From Welwitschia mirabilis (lineage: Eukaryota; Gnetophyta; Gnetopsida; Welwitschiales), in the NCBI GenBank assembly GCA_051453625.1, contig JBOZIK010000001.1, positions 130,421,717 to 130,442,624 on the forward strand: 20,908 nt of DNA, written 5' to 3'. Under the pieces are notes generated by a model. That model saw only the letters and a program-made list of their open reading frames with translations, was not told where the DNA came from and did not search any database. Positions within the stretch are counted from its first letter, which is position 1, and each line of letters starts with the position of its first letter. Made by a program: the position numbers and the translations under genes. Below, piece after piece: positions 1 through 8,079 of the stretch.

Positions 1-1172
1 TCGAAGGTGCCTTAAATGCTCATCTTCGGATTTGCTATAGATTAGAATATCATCAAAGTAAACGACAACGAATTTACCAATGAAGGGCTTCAAAACTTGA
101 TTCATTAGGCGCATGAAGGTACTTGGAGCATTTGACAATCCAAACGGCATGACAAGCCATTCATTGAGACCCTCTTTGGCCTTGAAGGCGGGGTTTCCAC
201 TCATCTCCTAGGCAAATTCGGAGCTGACGATAACCACTACGTAAGTTGATCTTTGAGAACAACTTTGAACCTTATAGCATATCTAACATATCATTAAGAC
301 AGGGAATCGGAAATCTATACTTGACAGTGATCTTGTTGATAGCTCTGCTATCGATACACATACGCTAGATTTTTTCCTTTTTCGGAACCAAAAGGGTCGA
401 AACTACTCAGGGGCTCTTGCTCTTTTGGATGATGCCTTTCTTAAGTAGATCTTCGACCATTCCTTGTAAGATCATGTGCTCGGTAGGACTCATGCAGTAA
501 TGGGGTAGGTTTGGAAGGTTGGTTCCTAGTACAAAATCAATCTGATGTTGAATGTCTCTCATGGGAGGGAGACTTTTGAGAAGCTCTTCCGACATGATGT
601 CCTCAAATTCTGTCAAACTGCCTTGTAGCTTCGGTGGAGTCTCCACAAGCTATGATTCATTCCCCTTTATCACCACAACAAATATCATCGGGGCATGTTT
701 TACCTCCTCCAAGAAATCTTCTCGAGAGCATAACATGATCTTCTTCCCTTTCTTCTTGGTTATCTTCAGTTGATTCTCATTTGGAAAAGGACATAGCGTG
801 AACTTTTGCTTATCCTTAGAGAATGTGTAGGTATTCTCTTTTCCCTTATGCACAACATCCAAATCGAATTGCCGCGGGCGTCCCAGTAGAACATGACAAG
901 CATCTATGTCTATTATGTCACAAAGAACTATATCCTTGTATTTACCCATGGAAAAAGGCACCTCACACTGTTTGGTTACTCGAACCTCGCTGGCATCTTT
1001 AATCCACCCAATCATGTAGGGCGTTAGGTGCTTCCTCGAAACTAGCTGAAGTTGTTTCATGATATCTCGTGAGATAATGTTCTCGCTGCTTCCACTATCG
1101 ATAATTACATTGAAGACATCTTGTTGGATCTTGCATCGGGTTCGAAAGATGTTATGTCTCTGAGAATCTTCA

Positions 1173-1396
1173 CATCTTTTGGGAGTAGAAAGCATCATTC
1201 TTTCAACGACATAAGAGTATGCTTCTTCCTCGAAATCCTCGTTATCTTCTAGAACAACATCTTGTCCAATAATATAGGCATCTTCTTCTGATTTGTCGTC
1301 ATTTTCTTCTTCCCGTTCCGTAACATTGACGAACTTCTGGGCTCTGCATTGATTGGAGGTATGACTGATTTGTTGACATCGATAACACTTATTTCC
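1173..1396 (-). repeat. Knuckle-region duplication, copy A
   Basis: This 224-bp unit encodes one CCHC knuckle plus an acidic linker (EREEENDDKSEEDAYIIG) and the STPKR segment. It matches 1497-1720 at about 93 percent (16 differences counted by eye). Its high-coordinate end meets the N run exactly. Confidence 0.85.
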
Positions 1397-1496
1397 NNNN
1401 NNNNNNNNNNNNNNNNNNNNNNNNNNNNNNNNNNNNNNNNNNNNNNNNNNNNNNNNNNNNNNNNNNNNNNNNNNNNNNNNNNNNNNNNNNNNNNNN
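1397..1496. other. Assembly gap, 100 N
   Basis: A run of exactly 100 N, the usual placeholder for a gap of unknown size. It lies inside the retrotransposon between two near-identical copies of the knuckle region, so the gap probably comes from a tandem repeat that the assembler could not resolve. The reading frame across it is uninformative. Confidence 0.97.
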
Positions 1497-1720
1497 CATC
1501 TTTTAGGAGTAGAAAGCACCATTTTTTCAACAATATAAGAGTATGCTTCTTCCTCGAATTCCTCATTATCTTCTAGAACAACATTTGGTCCAATAATATA
1601 GGCATCTTCTTCTGACTCGTCGTCATTTTCTTCTTCTCGTTCTGTAACATTGACGAACTTCTGGGATCTGCATTGATTGGAGGTATGATCGATTTGTTGA
1701 CATCGATAACACTTATTTCC
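1497..1720 (-). repeat. Knuckle-region duplication, copy B
   Basis: Second copy of the 224-bp unit, about 93 percent identical to 1173-1396 and in the same orientation and frame. It carries CYRCQQIDHTSNQC and the acidic linker. Its low-coordinate end starts right after the N run. Either a real tandem duplication in the element or an artefact of joining two alleles or copies. Confidence 0.85.
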
Positions 1721-2338
1721 ATGATTTCGGACATAAGGATTGTTAAGTGGCTTCCTGATTGTTTGGATGGAATTGCTTGGTTGGGATGAACCACTTTTTG
1801 TTTCTGTCGTCCTCAGGATTGCTTTGGAAGAGCTTGTCTGGACATCGATAACTGGTTTGCTCCTCTGGAGTTGGCTACGTGAGAAGTCGATAGAGCTCCG
1901 GTATGATAAACTCCTTTTGCTTTGCCTCGCGAGTGTTTGTTCTGCCTTCAATGCCAACCTCACAGCTTCATCAAGGGTTCAGGTGGTCTAGAGATATACA
2001 ATATCCTGAATGTCAAAGCAAAGACCATTGTTGAACCTAGCAACTTGTTGGACATCAGATTCCGTCAGGTGATTTCGAGAAGCTAATCTCATGAATTCCT
2101 CGGCGTACTCAGTTACAGATTGCGCCAATTCTGGTACTGCGAATACAAAGTCTGCTCGTAGTCAATGGGCAGGAAACGTGCAAACATCAATTGTCTCATC
2201 TTTGACCAACTTCGGACTTGAGTGAATGTTTAGATTCGAGAGGGCCTCGAGAATCCGCGCATTCTGTTCACTCTGTTGCTGCATCGTCTGGAGTAGCTGT
2301 TAGGATCTGCCATTAGTTATCACCCAGGGTATTGCCTA

Positions 2339-2349
2339 CTCTGATACCA
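2339..2349 (-). promoter_or_regulatory. Primer-binding site, initiator tRNA-Met type
   Basis: The minus strand reads TGGTATCAGAG, the complement of the 3' end of plant initiator tRNA-Met and the usual PBS of plant LTR elements. It sits between the LTR remnant and the gag ATG, where minus-strand DNA synthesis starts. The match fades after 11 bases. Confidence 0.85.
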
Positions 2350-2351
2350 AA

Positions 2352-2486
2352 TAGAGTAGGACAGCGGAAGGATTCGTTCACAGCAAGCTTTATTATATAA
2401 ATCATAATGCACTTCTGAAAGCTTTATTACAACATTTTAGCTGTTACAGTATACAAACTCTTTTGAAGCTTTTGCCTTTCCAACAT
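2352..2486 (-). repeat. 5' LTR remnant of the Ty3/gypsy element
   Basis: The stretch next to the PBS should be the U5/R end of the 5' LTR. The minus strand has two AATAAA signals (near 2389-2394 and 2423-2428) and a TATATAA-like stretch near 2395-2401. A minus-strand TGTTGGAAAGG beginning at 2486 could be the LTR start, and the PBS-side end reads CTCTA where CA is expected. Without the partner LTR both boundaries are guesses, and the LTR may be longer or truncated. Confidence 0.5.
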
Positions 2487-2798
2487 GAGTTTGGTTTGTC
2501 AAACAAAAGCAACAACAAATTAGGGGAAATTCCATTAACAATACCCATGAATCATTCACAGACGGGAATTTTCCAAGAGGAACGATAATGAATAGTGAAA
2601 ATTATGAAACTATCAAACGCAAATACTGTGCTGGTTAAATGCAACACTTATTATCACGAAGAATTGAAACGGATAGCAAGGACGCTTGCACAAGTTTCCT
2701 GAGCTCAAGACCATCTACAATTTGACCTAAAATTAGGAACTGCAAATCCTTCCTTTCAACTCAACAAGCAAACTAGAGAGAACCAAAACAGCTTCTTG

Positions 2799-3434
2799 TC
2801 AAAAGTCATCGTCTATGCTGAAGACCTGCACGTTCCTTGCGCGGTTACTTGCAGAGCGCCAGGACGCCCTACCCCCACCTCCGAATTCCAAGTCCATTCC
2901 ATTCAACAGCAGTGCCATCACATTCTCGTATCCCGACACTTTGCTTTTCAAATCGTTTAATTCAGACTCCAGCTCTAAGCATTTTTTTCGCCAAGCAGCG
3001 TCAATCCTGCTCATATCCTCATTCCGGACATTCTCAAGGAGATTAGCTTCGATTTCATGACTCTTCTCGATCCGAGCGATTTTCTCGTCGCAAAGCCGCT
3101 CAAGGCCTTCCAAGCAGAAGTACCGAGCCTCGTTTCTTAGCTTCCGTAAGGAAACCAGATCTTCTTGCGACACAGTTCCATCACGGAGATAATTCAACAC
3201 ATCTCCGAAGCAATCGCCATCCCGATCGATAAAAATTGCGGAATTCTCAGCGTTTTGAGGTCGCCATCGAAGAGCTAGGGCCGCAAGCATGGAATTGCGA
3301 TCCGCGCAGAGTGTCTTCGCAGAGGTCTCGAAAATTCGGCCCCCGACGCGAAGAATTACAGAACCTCTTGGAATCTCTTCTTCTTCCTCTTCTTCAGGCA
3401 TACGTGACATCTGGCTATTCTGTTTCAGAAACAA
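2799..3434 (-). CDS. Small BTB/POZ (KCTD T1-type) domain protein
   Basis: This intact intronless frame encodes 211 residues. Residues 13-20 form an acidic tract encoded by GAA/GAG repeats. Residues 25-120 are a T1-type BTB domain as in potassium-channel tetramerisation and KCTD proteins: SVILRVGGRIFETS, then the hallmark IDRDGDCFGDVLNYLRDG at 69-86, then LRNEARYFCLEGL. Residues 120-175 look helical and charged, probably a coiled coil. The tail is Gly/Arg-rich and ends FSIDDDF. Proteins of this class oligomerise through BTB, and some are substrate adaptors for Cullin-3 ubiquitin ligases; that role here is inference. There is no membrane segment, so it is not a channel, and I see no pentapeptide or WD repeats. 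The first ATG at 3434 was chosen; Met9 or Met12 are possible starts. Codon use and the unbroken domain suggest a live gene. Confidence 0.88.
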   Translation of the reverse strand: MFLKQNSQMSRMPEEEEEEEIPRGSVILRVGGRIFETSAKTLCADRNSMLAALALRWRPQNAENSAIFIDRDGDCFGDVLNYLRDGTVSQEDLVSLRKLRNEARYFCLEGLERLCDEKIARIEKSHEIEANLLENVRNEDMSRIDAAWRKKCLELESELNDLKSKVSGYENVMALLLNGMDLEFGGGGRASWRSASNRARNVQVFSIDDDF

Positions 3435-3445
3435 CGAAAAGCAAG

Positions 3446-3640
3446 CTAAGGTGTCGTTCTTTTATGAATGCTTTTCCGATCAAACAAAGTGGAGAAACGA
3501 GACGCAGGTTTCAGCAGAAAGGATGGGTGCAAGGAAAAGAAACAAACGGACTTGATATCAAACCTTGCGTTGCTGTGTCCTAGAATTTCCTCAAGCAATC
3601 GTACGAGTTCGGAAATAAATGTGCAGTTCTCAACGACCAT
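3446..3640 (-). other. Possible upstream ORF in the BTB leader
   Basis: If transcription starts near 3710, the leader holds an ATG at 3638-3640 opening a 64-codon frame. The frame ends 11 bases before the BTB ATG and is out of phase with it. The peptide resembles nothing I know. It may be chance, or may damp BTB translation. It disappears if the true start site lies downstream of 3640. Confidence 0.3.
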
Positions 3641-3737
3641 TCGCCGTGATGAATACCCTTTTTATTAATGGCGAACAAGGTCTCTGAAATTGTACTCTCT
3701 AGGGAAATGCTACGGTTATATTAATGAACATGGTCGT

Positions 3738-3744
3738 TATATAT
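3738..3744 (-). promoter_or_regulatory. Candidate TATA box of the BTB gene
   Basis: The minus strand reads CCATATATAACG, a good plant TATA-like box about 300 bp upstream of the BTB start. Transcription from about 3705-3715 would give a 5' leader near 275 nt. This is sequence-only; AT-rich DNA gives many such matches. Confidence 0.35.
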
Positions 3745-4030
3745 GGGTGACATACCAGTCTTTTACAAGAATGAAACTCATAACTATAAAGGCACGAGAG
3801 TATTACTATTCTTATATTATTCTAAATTTAAAAAAAAAAGGTTAAACTTAAAACTTTTAACAATCAATAAACATGGGAGTTACAATTATATATTTAGTCA
3901 AAATAAATTTTATATTTCTCTAAAGTAAAAAGAGAGAAGGAGGTTAAACTTAAAAATTTTTAGTGACTATACTCCCTTTTAAAGTATAATTATCATTATT
4001 GCCCAAATAAATGATTTAGTTACATCTAAA

Positions 4031-4157
4031 GCTTCATAATATGTCAATCAGGCTATCCATAGATTAAACATGACCAATGCCTCATAATATGTCAATCAAA
4101 TCATCTAAATATTTGAACCCATAATTGTGGCTTCATAATATGCCAATCAGGTCATCC
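4031..4157. repeat. Three-unit minisatellite, period about 50 bp
   Basis: The core GCTTCATAATATGTCAATCA begins at 4031, returns at 4079 and again at 4130, each followed by a related ATC-containing stretch (GGCTATCC, AATCATCT, GGTCATCC). Cores differ by only a few bases; the spacers are poorly conserved. Periods are 48 and 51 bp. Confidence 0.8.
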
Positions 4158-4601
4158 AAACTCACTAGTTAGACCATCCCATTGTCAAAGTTCAAAAAAA
4201 TATTACATTTGAAGTTTAAAAGAATGATATTTCATTTAAAAATAAAAACTAAAATAAAGAGTTTTGAGAAGAGGATAGGTTTTATGAGCTTTGCATTATC
4301 TATAGTATTACAAAATTAGATAAAATGACTAAAATTAATTTTCACACTTATAATGAGGTTAAATTAAGTTAAAAATACTGATTTTCTACACTCTTTCCTT
4401 TATGAAATGGTTTTGAGGAGGAACCACAAATAATGAATAATTTATTTAGGTCTTAGCAAAGTCTTCATAATTTTGTAATAAAAATAACAGCCATTGTTGT
4501 TTATTATTTGATATCCCACCATGTTAAAATTGGATAGGACTAAAGAGCATTTGTAAGGATCTGCAAAAGGATAAAAGAATCCTAGACTATTCCTTAATGT
4601 G

Positions 4602-4606
4602 CACTG
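4602..4606. repeat. TRIM target-site duplication, left copy
   Basis: CACTG lies directly outside the left LTR and is repeated at 4939-4943. Five bp is the usual length for LTR element integration. Confidence 0.88.
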
Positions 4607-4722
4607 TGTTAGGCCCTTTACTATCACACCAAAAGTCATAACTGTTAGTGGAATTTGGTAAACGAGAACCCATTACATTTACTCACTTGTCGGGATAGGC
4701 ATAGGAGACCACATACCCAACA
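4607..4722 (-). repeat. TRIM 3' LTR
   Basis: The 116-bp terminal repeat runs TGTTAGGCCC to ATACCCAACA on the plus strand. It directly adjoins the purine tract on its inner side, so it is the 3' LTR in element orientation. Confidence 0.9.
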
Positions 4723-4734
4723 ATCTCCCCCTCG
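4723..4734 (-). promoter_or_regulatory. TRIM polypurine tract
   Basis: The minus strand reads CGAGGGGGAGAT immediately before the 3' LTR start TGTTGGG. This is the expected position and composition for the plus-strand DNA primer. Confidence 0.87.
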
Positions 4735-4808
4735 ATCCACATGTCAAGTACTCACATGAACCAGGAAGCCACTAGGGAGATTCAAAACCAAAACTTGCCA
4801 ACAACCTT

Positions 4809-4821
4809 GGCCCTGATACCA
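4809..4821 (-). promoter_or_regulatory. TRIM primer-binding site
   Basis: The minus strand reads TGGTATCAGGGCC, close to the complement of the initiator tRNA-Met 3' end. It lies two bases from the LTR, the standard position. Confidence 0.88.
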
Positions 4822-4823
4822 AT

Positions 4824-4938
4824 TGTTAGGCCCTTTACCATCACACCAAAAGCTATGACTAGTAGTGGAATCTGGTAAACTAGAACCCATTACTTTTATT
4901 CACTTGTCGGGCTGGGCATGGAGACCGCATACCCAACC
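4824..4938 (-). repeat. TRIM 5' LTR
   Basis: The 115-bp partner repeat ends CCCAACC, with the final A of the canonical CA changed to C. It lies next to the PBS, so it is the 5' LTR in element orientation. No 5S rRNA-like block was seen, which argues against a Cassandra-type TRIM. Confidence 0.9.
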
Positions 4939-4943
4939 CACTG
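4939..4943. repeat. TRIM target-site duplication, right copy
   Basis: CACTG lies directly outside the right LTR and matches 4602-4606 exactly. Confidence 0.88.
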
Positions 4944-7303
4944 TTGTATGATGCAGTTAACAAAGATTAGCTACATCCAATCTTGTAGGATGTTAATTGC
5001 TTGGTTAATGCTTTAATTTTAGGCCCAAGAAAGATTCTAAATTCTAGCAAAGAAATGTCCTTGTGTAAGTTAAAGTGAATTTTCTAGCAAGTTATTTATG
5101 GCAAGTTTATTTTAAGTGCTTATATAATGTGCTTATCTATCTTCCACAAAATAGCTCTTCAAGACCAGTCAAAAAGAACACATTGAAAAACATTTCAGAG
5201 AAGCTTCAAGGATCAAGATAGTTATAATTTTTGGCTATTTTTCATTTGTCCTAAATCTACCTCATAATCCTTATTCCTTTATGCTTAAAAGAGGTATCTA
5301 ACAAGAGGTCTATTCTTCAATTTTTCATCCTAATCAACTCATTTATATTATAGATAACATCTACAATTCAACTCCTAAGGAGAACTTTTCACCCTTCATT
5401 TCCTTTCCAGAGCATATTTAGTTACAAGAATGTAGTTTGAAAATGAAGATGAGCTATGTCAAGATCCCCTTCATCCTTTCTAATTTTATAATTTTCCTAA
5501 TCAACCCTATGAAAAGATTTGTTTGTCTTTACTACTCTTTAAGAAATTTTCAGAGCTTTGTCTATTTAGTCCACAGTGGACTTTAAGAAGCTGAAGATGA
5601 AAGCTATATAAGCTAGAATTTCAAAGAAAATGTGATTGATACACTATATTAACTTATCATTTTAAAGCAGTCCTTTCAATTATCAATTTTATTTTTATCT
5701 TAGATACCATTTTTTCTCAGAATAAATTTGCCAAAGCAGTCCAAGCTAAGTCAATACTAAAAAGTTTAAACAACTAAGAGGAACAATCCACCCTAAGGAA
5801 GGTCACTACAATAGTCTACAAGAGGAGAATCTACATCTCAAATTTTTGAATATTCCTTTAAGTCATCTTAGAGTCAAATGTGTTATAGCAAATTTTAGAA
5901 AGCTCAAGAATGCCCACAACACTTTGAGACATTTCAAGTGAAGTAAAATGTACCCTTAGCATATTCATTTATTAAGAAATATTGAGGATGACTATGAATG
6001 TGAATTTGATAGATGTGACTAGTGATTAAATCATTCTTCATAGGGAAAGCCCTCTAGATACAATAATAATAAAGAGGTATGAGACTAAGAAACATTCTTT
6101 ACGCTTTGATCCTTAAAGCATAACACCCTTTAAGGAGATTCTAGCAATCATGACCATCACAAAAGCATTTGCTAGATTCAAGTTAATATGTTTATATGGC
6201 CCCTTGTCTAAATTCATCTTAGTGAGAACTGCCAACAAAAAGGTCTAACTAATCTAATCATACATCTATTGATGTTTAGTTTAATTCTAAAAACAAGGCG
6301 AGGAATGATATTATTAGCCATGTCAGCAATTCGTGGAAATCCTTCCCATGCCACAAATTCATTGCCGAGAATAAAGTGATTAGCAAGGAAACTCTAATTT
6401 TCAAAAGGAAAGATAGTTTACAACCTCGTTTAACTTTTATTAGTAATGGCTTTGGCAATGATTTTATAATAACTTGTCAACAAGTTGGTGGAACACCAAT
6501 TATTAATATTAATTATTCTTGTAAGAATAATAATTCCTTGGTTTCAAAGTTCACCTAGAAAACCTTCCCTTCACATTTCAAATTACATATTGCAAAAGTC
6601 TTTGATTCATATATGAACACATTCTCTTATAGATTTCAAACAAGAAGTCATTAGTACATTTGCTTATAGAATTCAATCGCGAAGTCACTAGTCCATCTTG
6701 TGCTATACAATAGATCCTTATAATAGTGTCTCCAAGCTTGTCCTAGCCTATTTTGACATGCTGAATTCTCTCACAAGTAACCAATTAATGTCTAAATGAT
6801 AGTGATCAAGTGGTTCTAGAATTGTGTGTTGTTAGTAAATTAGAAGTGTATGTAATGAGGGTTCCAAATAGCGTGCTTTCCTACTAAATGATTCCTAAAT
6901 TAGAAAAACATCATGAATAAATTCTTTTCGTTTAAGAATTATAAGAGTCACGCAATGCCATTTCATGCATTGAGAGACGACCAAAGGGATAGATTATGAC
7001 AGAATAATACTTAGAATTGTCATTTAACTCAAGGTAATAAACTTGCCCTCCTGAAGAACAATGAAATCTTTGCTACTATAAATAAGAAATGTTTTTCATC
7101 AAATAGAATCTACTAAAAGTCCATCACGAGTCTAAGGACATCATATTAGATGAAACATGTATTAGGAAAAACATAAAGTAGCCTTAAACCATAGCATCTA
7201 AGATAGCAAAGGAGTTTACCATTTTTGCAATTGAGTCAAGGCGTGTCATTGACTAAAGTTAAAATATCCTTCGGTTAAGATGAGGTTCTTATGTCTTCTT
7301 TAA
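4944..7303. other. Gene-poor AT-rich stretch
   Basis: No conserved protein is recognised on either strand. A TATATAAT at 5121-5128 sits in sequence that could be an old LTR promoter, but no partner repeat was found. A short inverted repeat (TTATTCTT/AAGAATAA, 6513-6530) is ordinary for AT-rich DNA. The part near 7000-7300 may be unrecognisable flank of the integrase relic that follows. Confidence 0.6.
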
Positions 7304-7482
7304 CTATTTCATATCACCAAAGCTAGACATGATATTCTTACAAAGGAACATGGTGATCTTCCTAATATGACCATGCCTACATAGCCAAGCTTCAACCCAC
7401 TTGGTAACATAATTGACACAAAGTAGCCATAGGAAAGTGCATAAAGGCCTTAAAAATCTATGCTCCAAAGTTCAAAAGGTTT
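7304..7482 (-). pseudogene. Ty3/gypsy integrase relic
   Basis: The minus strand translates to KPFELWSIDF at 7453-7482, then after a stop and a one-base shift to VNYVTKWVEAW, and on to FLCKNIMSSFGDMK before a stop at 7304-7306. These match, in order, the Ty3 integrase catalytic-core pattern KPFELWGIDFIGP / VDYVTKWVEA / FLKENIFSRFG. The normal residues between IDF and the first aspartate motif are eroded. Flanking RNase H, zinc-binding domain and LTRs could not be recognised, so the element is either very old or truncated. It is a different insertion from the element at 1-2486. Confidence 0.8.
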
Positions 7483-7904
7483 AGCTAAAAATAAAGAAAT
7501 GTTAAAAAATTATTTAGATGATCATTAAACCTCTCAGTAAAGAAATGTTAAGAAGCCATTTTTCAAGTTTTTTTCAATTTTCAAACTTGCATTATCTAAT
7601 GCTTAACCACTCTTTTGGAAACCTCCTTTTACACCTAATTATCCTTTATTGGGTTTAGAAAGTTGTAACTACCATATAATAAAACTTTGGGCTTCATGAA
7701 TCACAAAAGAAAATGAGTTGATCACTTATTTGGACTGTAATAGTAATAAGCTTGCTAGTTCTTTTATCTTACTAAAAAATTTTCCATTTGTTTCTTATAC
7801 TTAGCATTCTACATTATTGGCCTATGAATGTGGTTTCGATTCTTTCAATGATGCCAAAAGTCTCTTCGATAAATGATTTTATCTAGTCACATTACCCACA
7901 TACC

Positions 7905-8079
7905 CAAGTCAATGGAACAAGAGAGGGCAATGCTTGAAGAACAAGCTAAAGCCAGTATACGAAGTAGTAGTGTTACAGATGCTTATGCAGTTTGTTATCG
8001 CTTACAAGCTGCCAGCCACCACTTGAAGAGCATTAGATGGTACCAACAAAGTTCTGCCACGAGTCAATATTACTATTGA
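7905..8079 (+). pseudogene. Unassigned coding-like fragment (possible last exon or captured gene piece)
   Basis: An open frame of 57 codons reads MEQERAMLEEQAKASIRS, then SSVTDAYAVCYRLQAASHHL, and ends SATSQYYY with TGA at 8077-8079. The composition is protein-like (charged helix, then mixed residues), unlike the AT-rich noise around it. I do not recognise the family. A possible splice acceptor is the CCCAAG just before TCAATGG at 7902, so it could be the terminal exon of a plus-strand gene whose other exons are lost, or a fragment carried by a transposon. It could also be chance. No upstream exon or promoter was found. Confidence 0.3.

Larger units (their letters stand above)
1..2313 (-). 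pseudogene. Ty3/gypsy gag-pol pseudogene (gag, CCHC, protease, RT)
   Basis: The polyprotein starts at an ATG at 2311-2313 (MADPNS...), 25 bases after the PBS. A one-base shift near 2290-2300 separates this start from the main frame. From there one frame runs to position 1 with stops at 2162-2164, 1988-1990, 1979-1981, 650-652, 407-409, 365-367 and 272-274. Gag shows TEYAEEFMRLASRNHL near 2070-2110. A CCHC knuckle CX2CX4HX4C (CYRCQQIDHTSNQC) appears twice. The protease active site is DSGSSENIIS, with the catalytic Asp at 1097-1099, followed by LLGRPRQFDLDVV. A linker with LPPMRDIQHQIDF leads into RT, which has [29 protein letters not shown] and the catalytic YFDD at 49-60. The protein would normally serve packaging, polyprotein cleavage and reverse transcription. 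Stops in every domain rule out function. Confidence 0.93.
1..2486 (-). mobile_element. Degenerate Ty3/gypsy LTR retrotransposon, 5' part
   Basis: Read on the minus strand, the order is LTR remnant, primer-binding site (2339-2349), gag, CCHC knuckle, aspartic protease and reverse transcriptase. That is the Ty3/gypsy order, and protease and RT motifs are recognisable. The rest of RT, RNase H, integrase and the 3' LTR lie left of the window. The copy is dead: seven in-frame stops and one gag frameshift are visible. It lies about 310 bp downstream of the BTB gene stop codon, in the same orientation. The LTR-side boundary is not certain, and no target duplication can be tested because only one end is present. 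Confidence 0.93.
3750..4606. other. AT-rich intergenic spacer
   Basis: No coding potential is seen on either strand. The stretch is AT-rich with poly-A runs and holds a three-unit minisatellite at 4031-4157, listed separately. Confidence 0.7.
4607..4938 (-). mobile_element. TRIM-like miniature LTR retrotransposon, complete
   Basis: Two direct repeats of 116 and 115 bp flank a 101-bp core with no coding capacity. Each repeat begins TGTTAGG, and the left one ends CCCAACA, giving TG...CA ends with short inverted termini. On the minus strand a primer-binding site (TGGTATCAGGGCC) lies two bases inside the right repeat. A purine tract (CGAGGGGGAGAT) abuts the left repeat. The five bases CACTG occur directly outside both ends (4602-4606 and 4939-4943). 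This is the full anatomy of a terminal-repeat retrotransposon in miniature, which must borrow all proteins from autonomous elements. The two LTRs differ at about 15 positions (roughly 87 percent identity), so the insertion is old. Confidence 0.93.

Noticed and set aside
2339-2385. tRNA or SINE-like sequence (GATACCA and CAGCGGAAG stretches resembling initiator tRNA-Met)
   Set aside because: The GATACCA part is explained by the primer-binding site complement; the rest does not continue into A and B box order, so no tRNA gene or SINE is supported.
4607-4938. Cassandra-type TRIM carrying 5S rRNA sequence
   Set aside because: The LTRs have no recognisable 5S promoter block, and are much shorter than Cassandra LTRs as I know them.
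6276-6558. Overlapping 60-residue frames on both strands
   Set aside because: Low-complexity AT-rich translation without conserved motifs.
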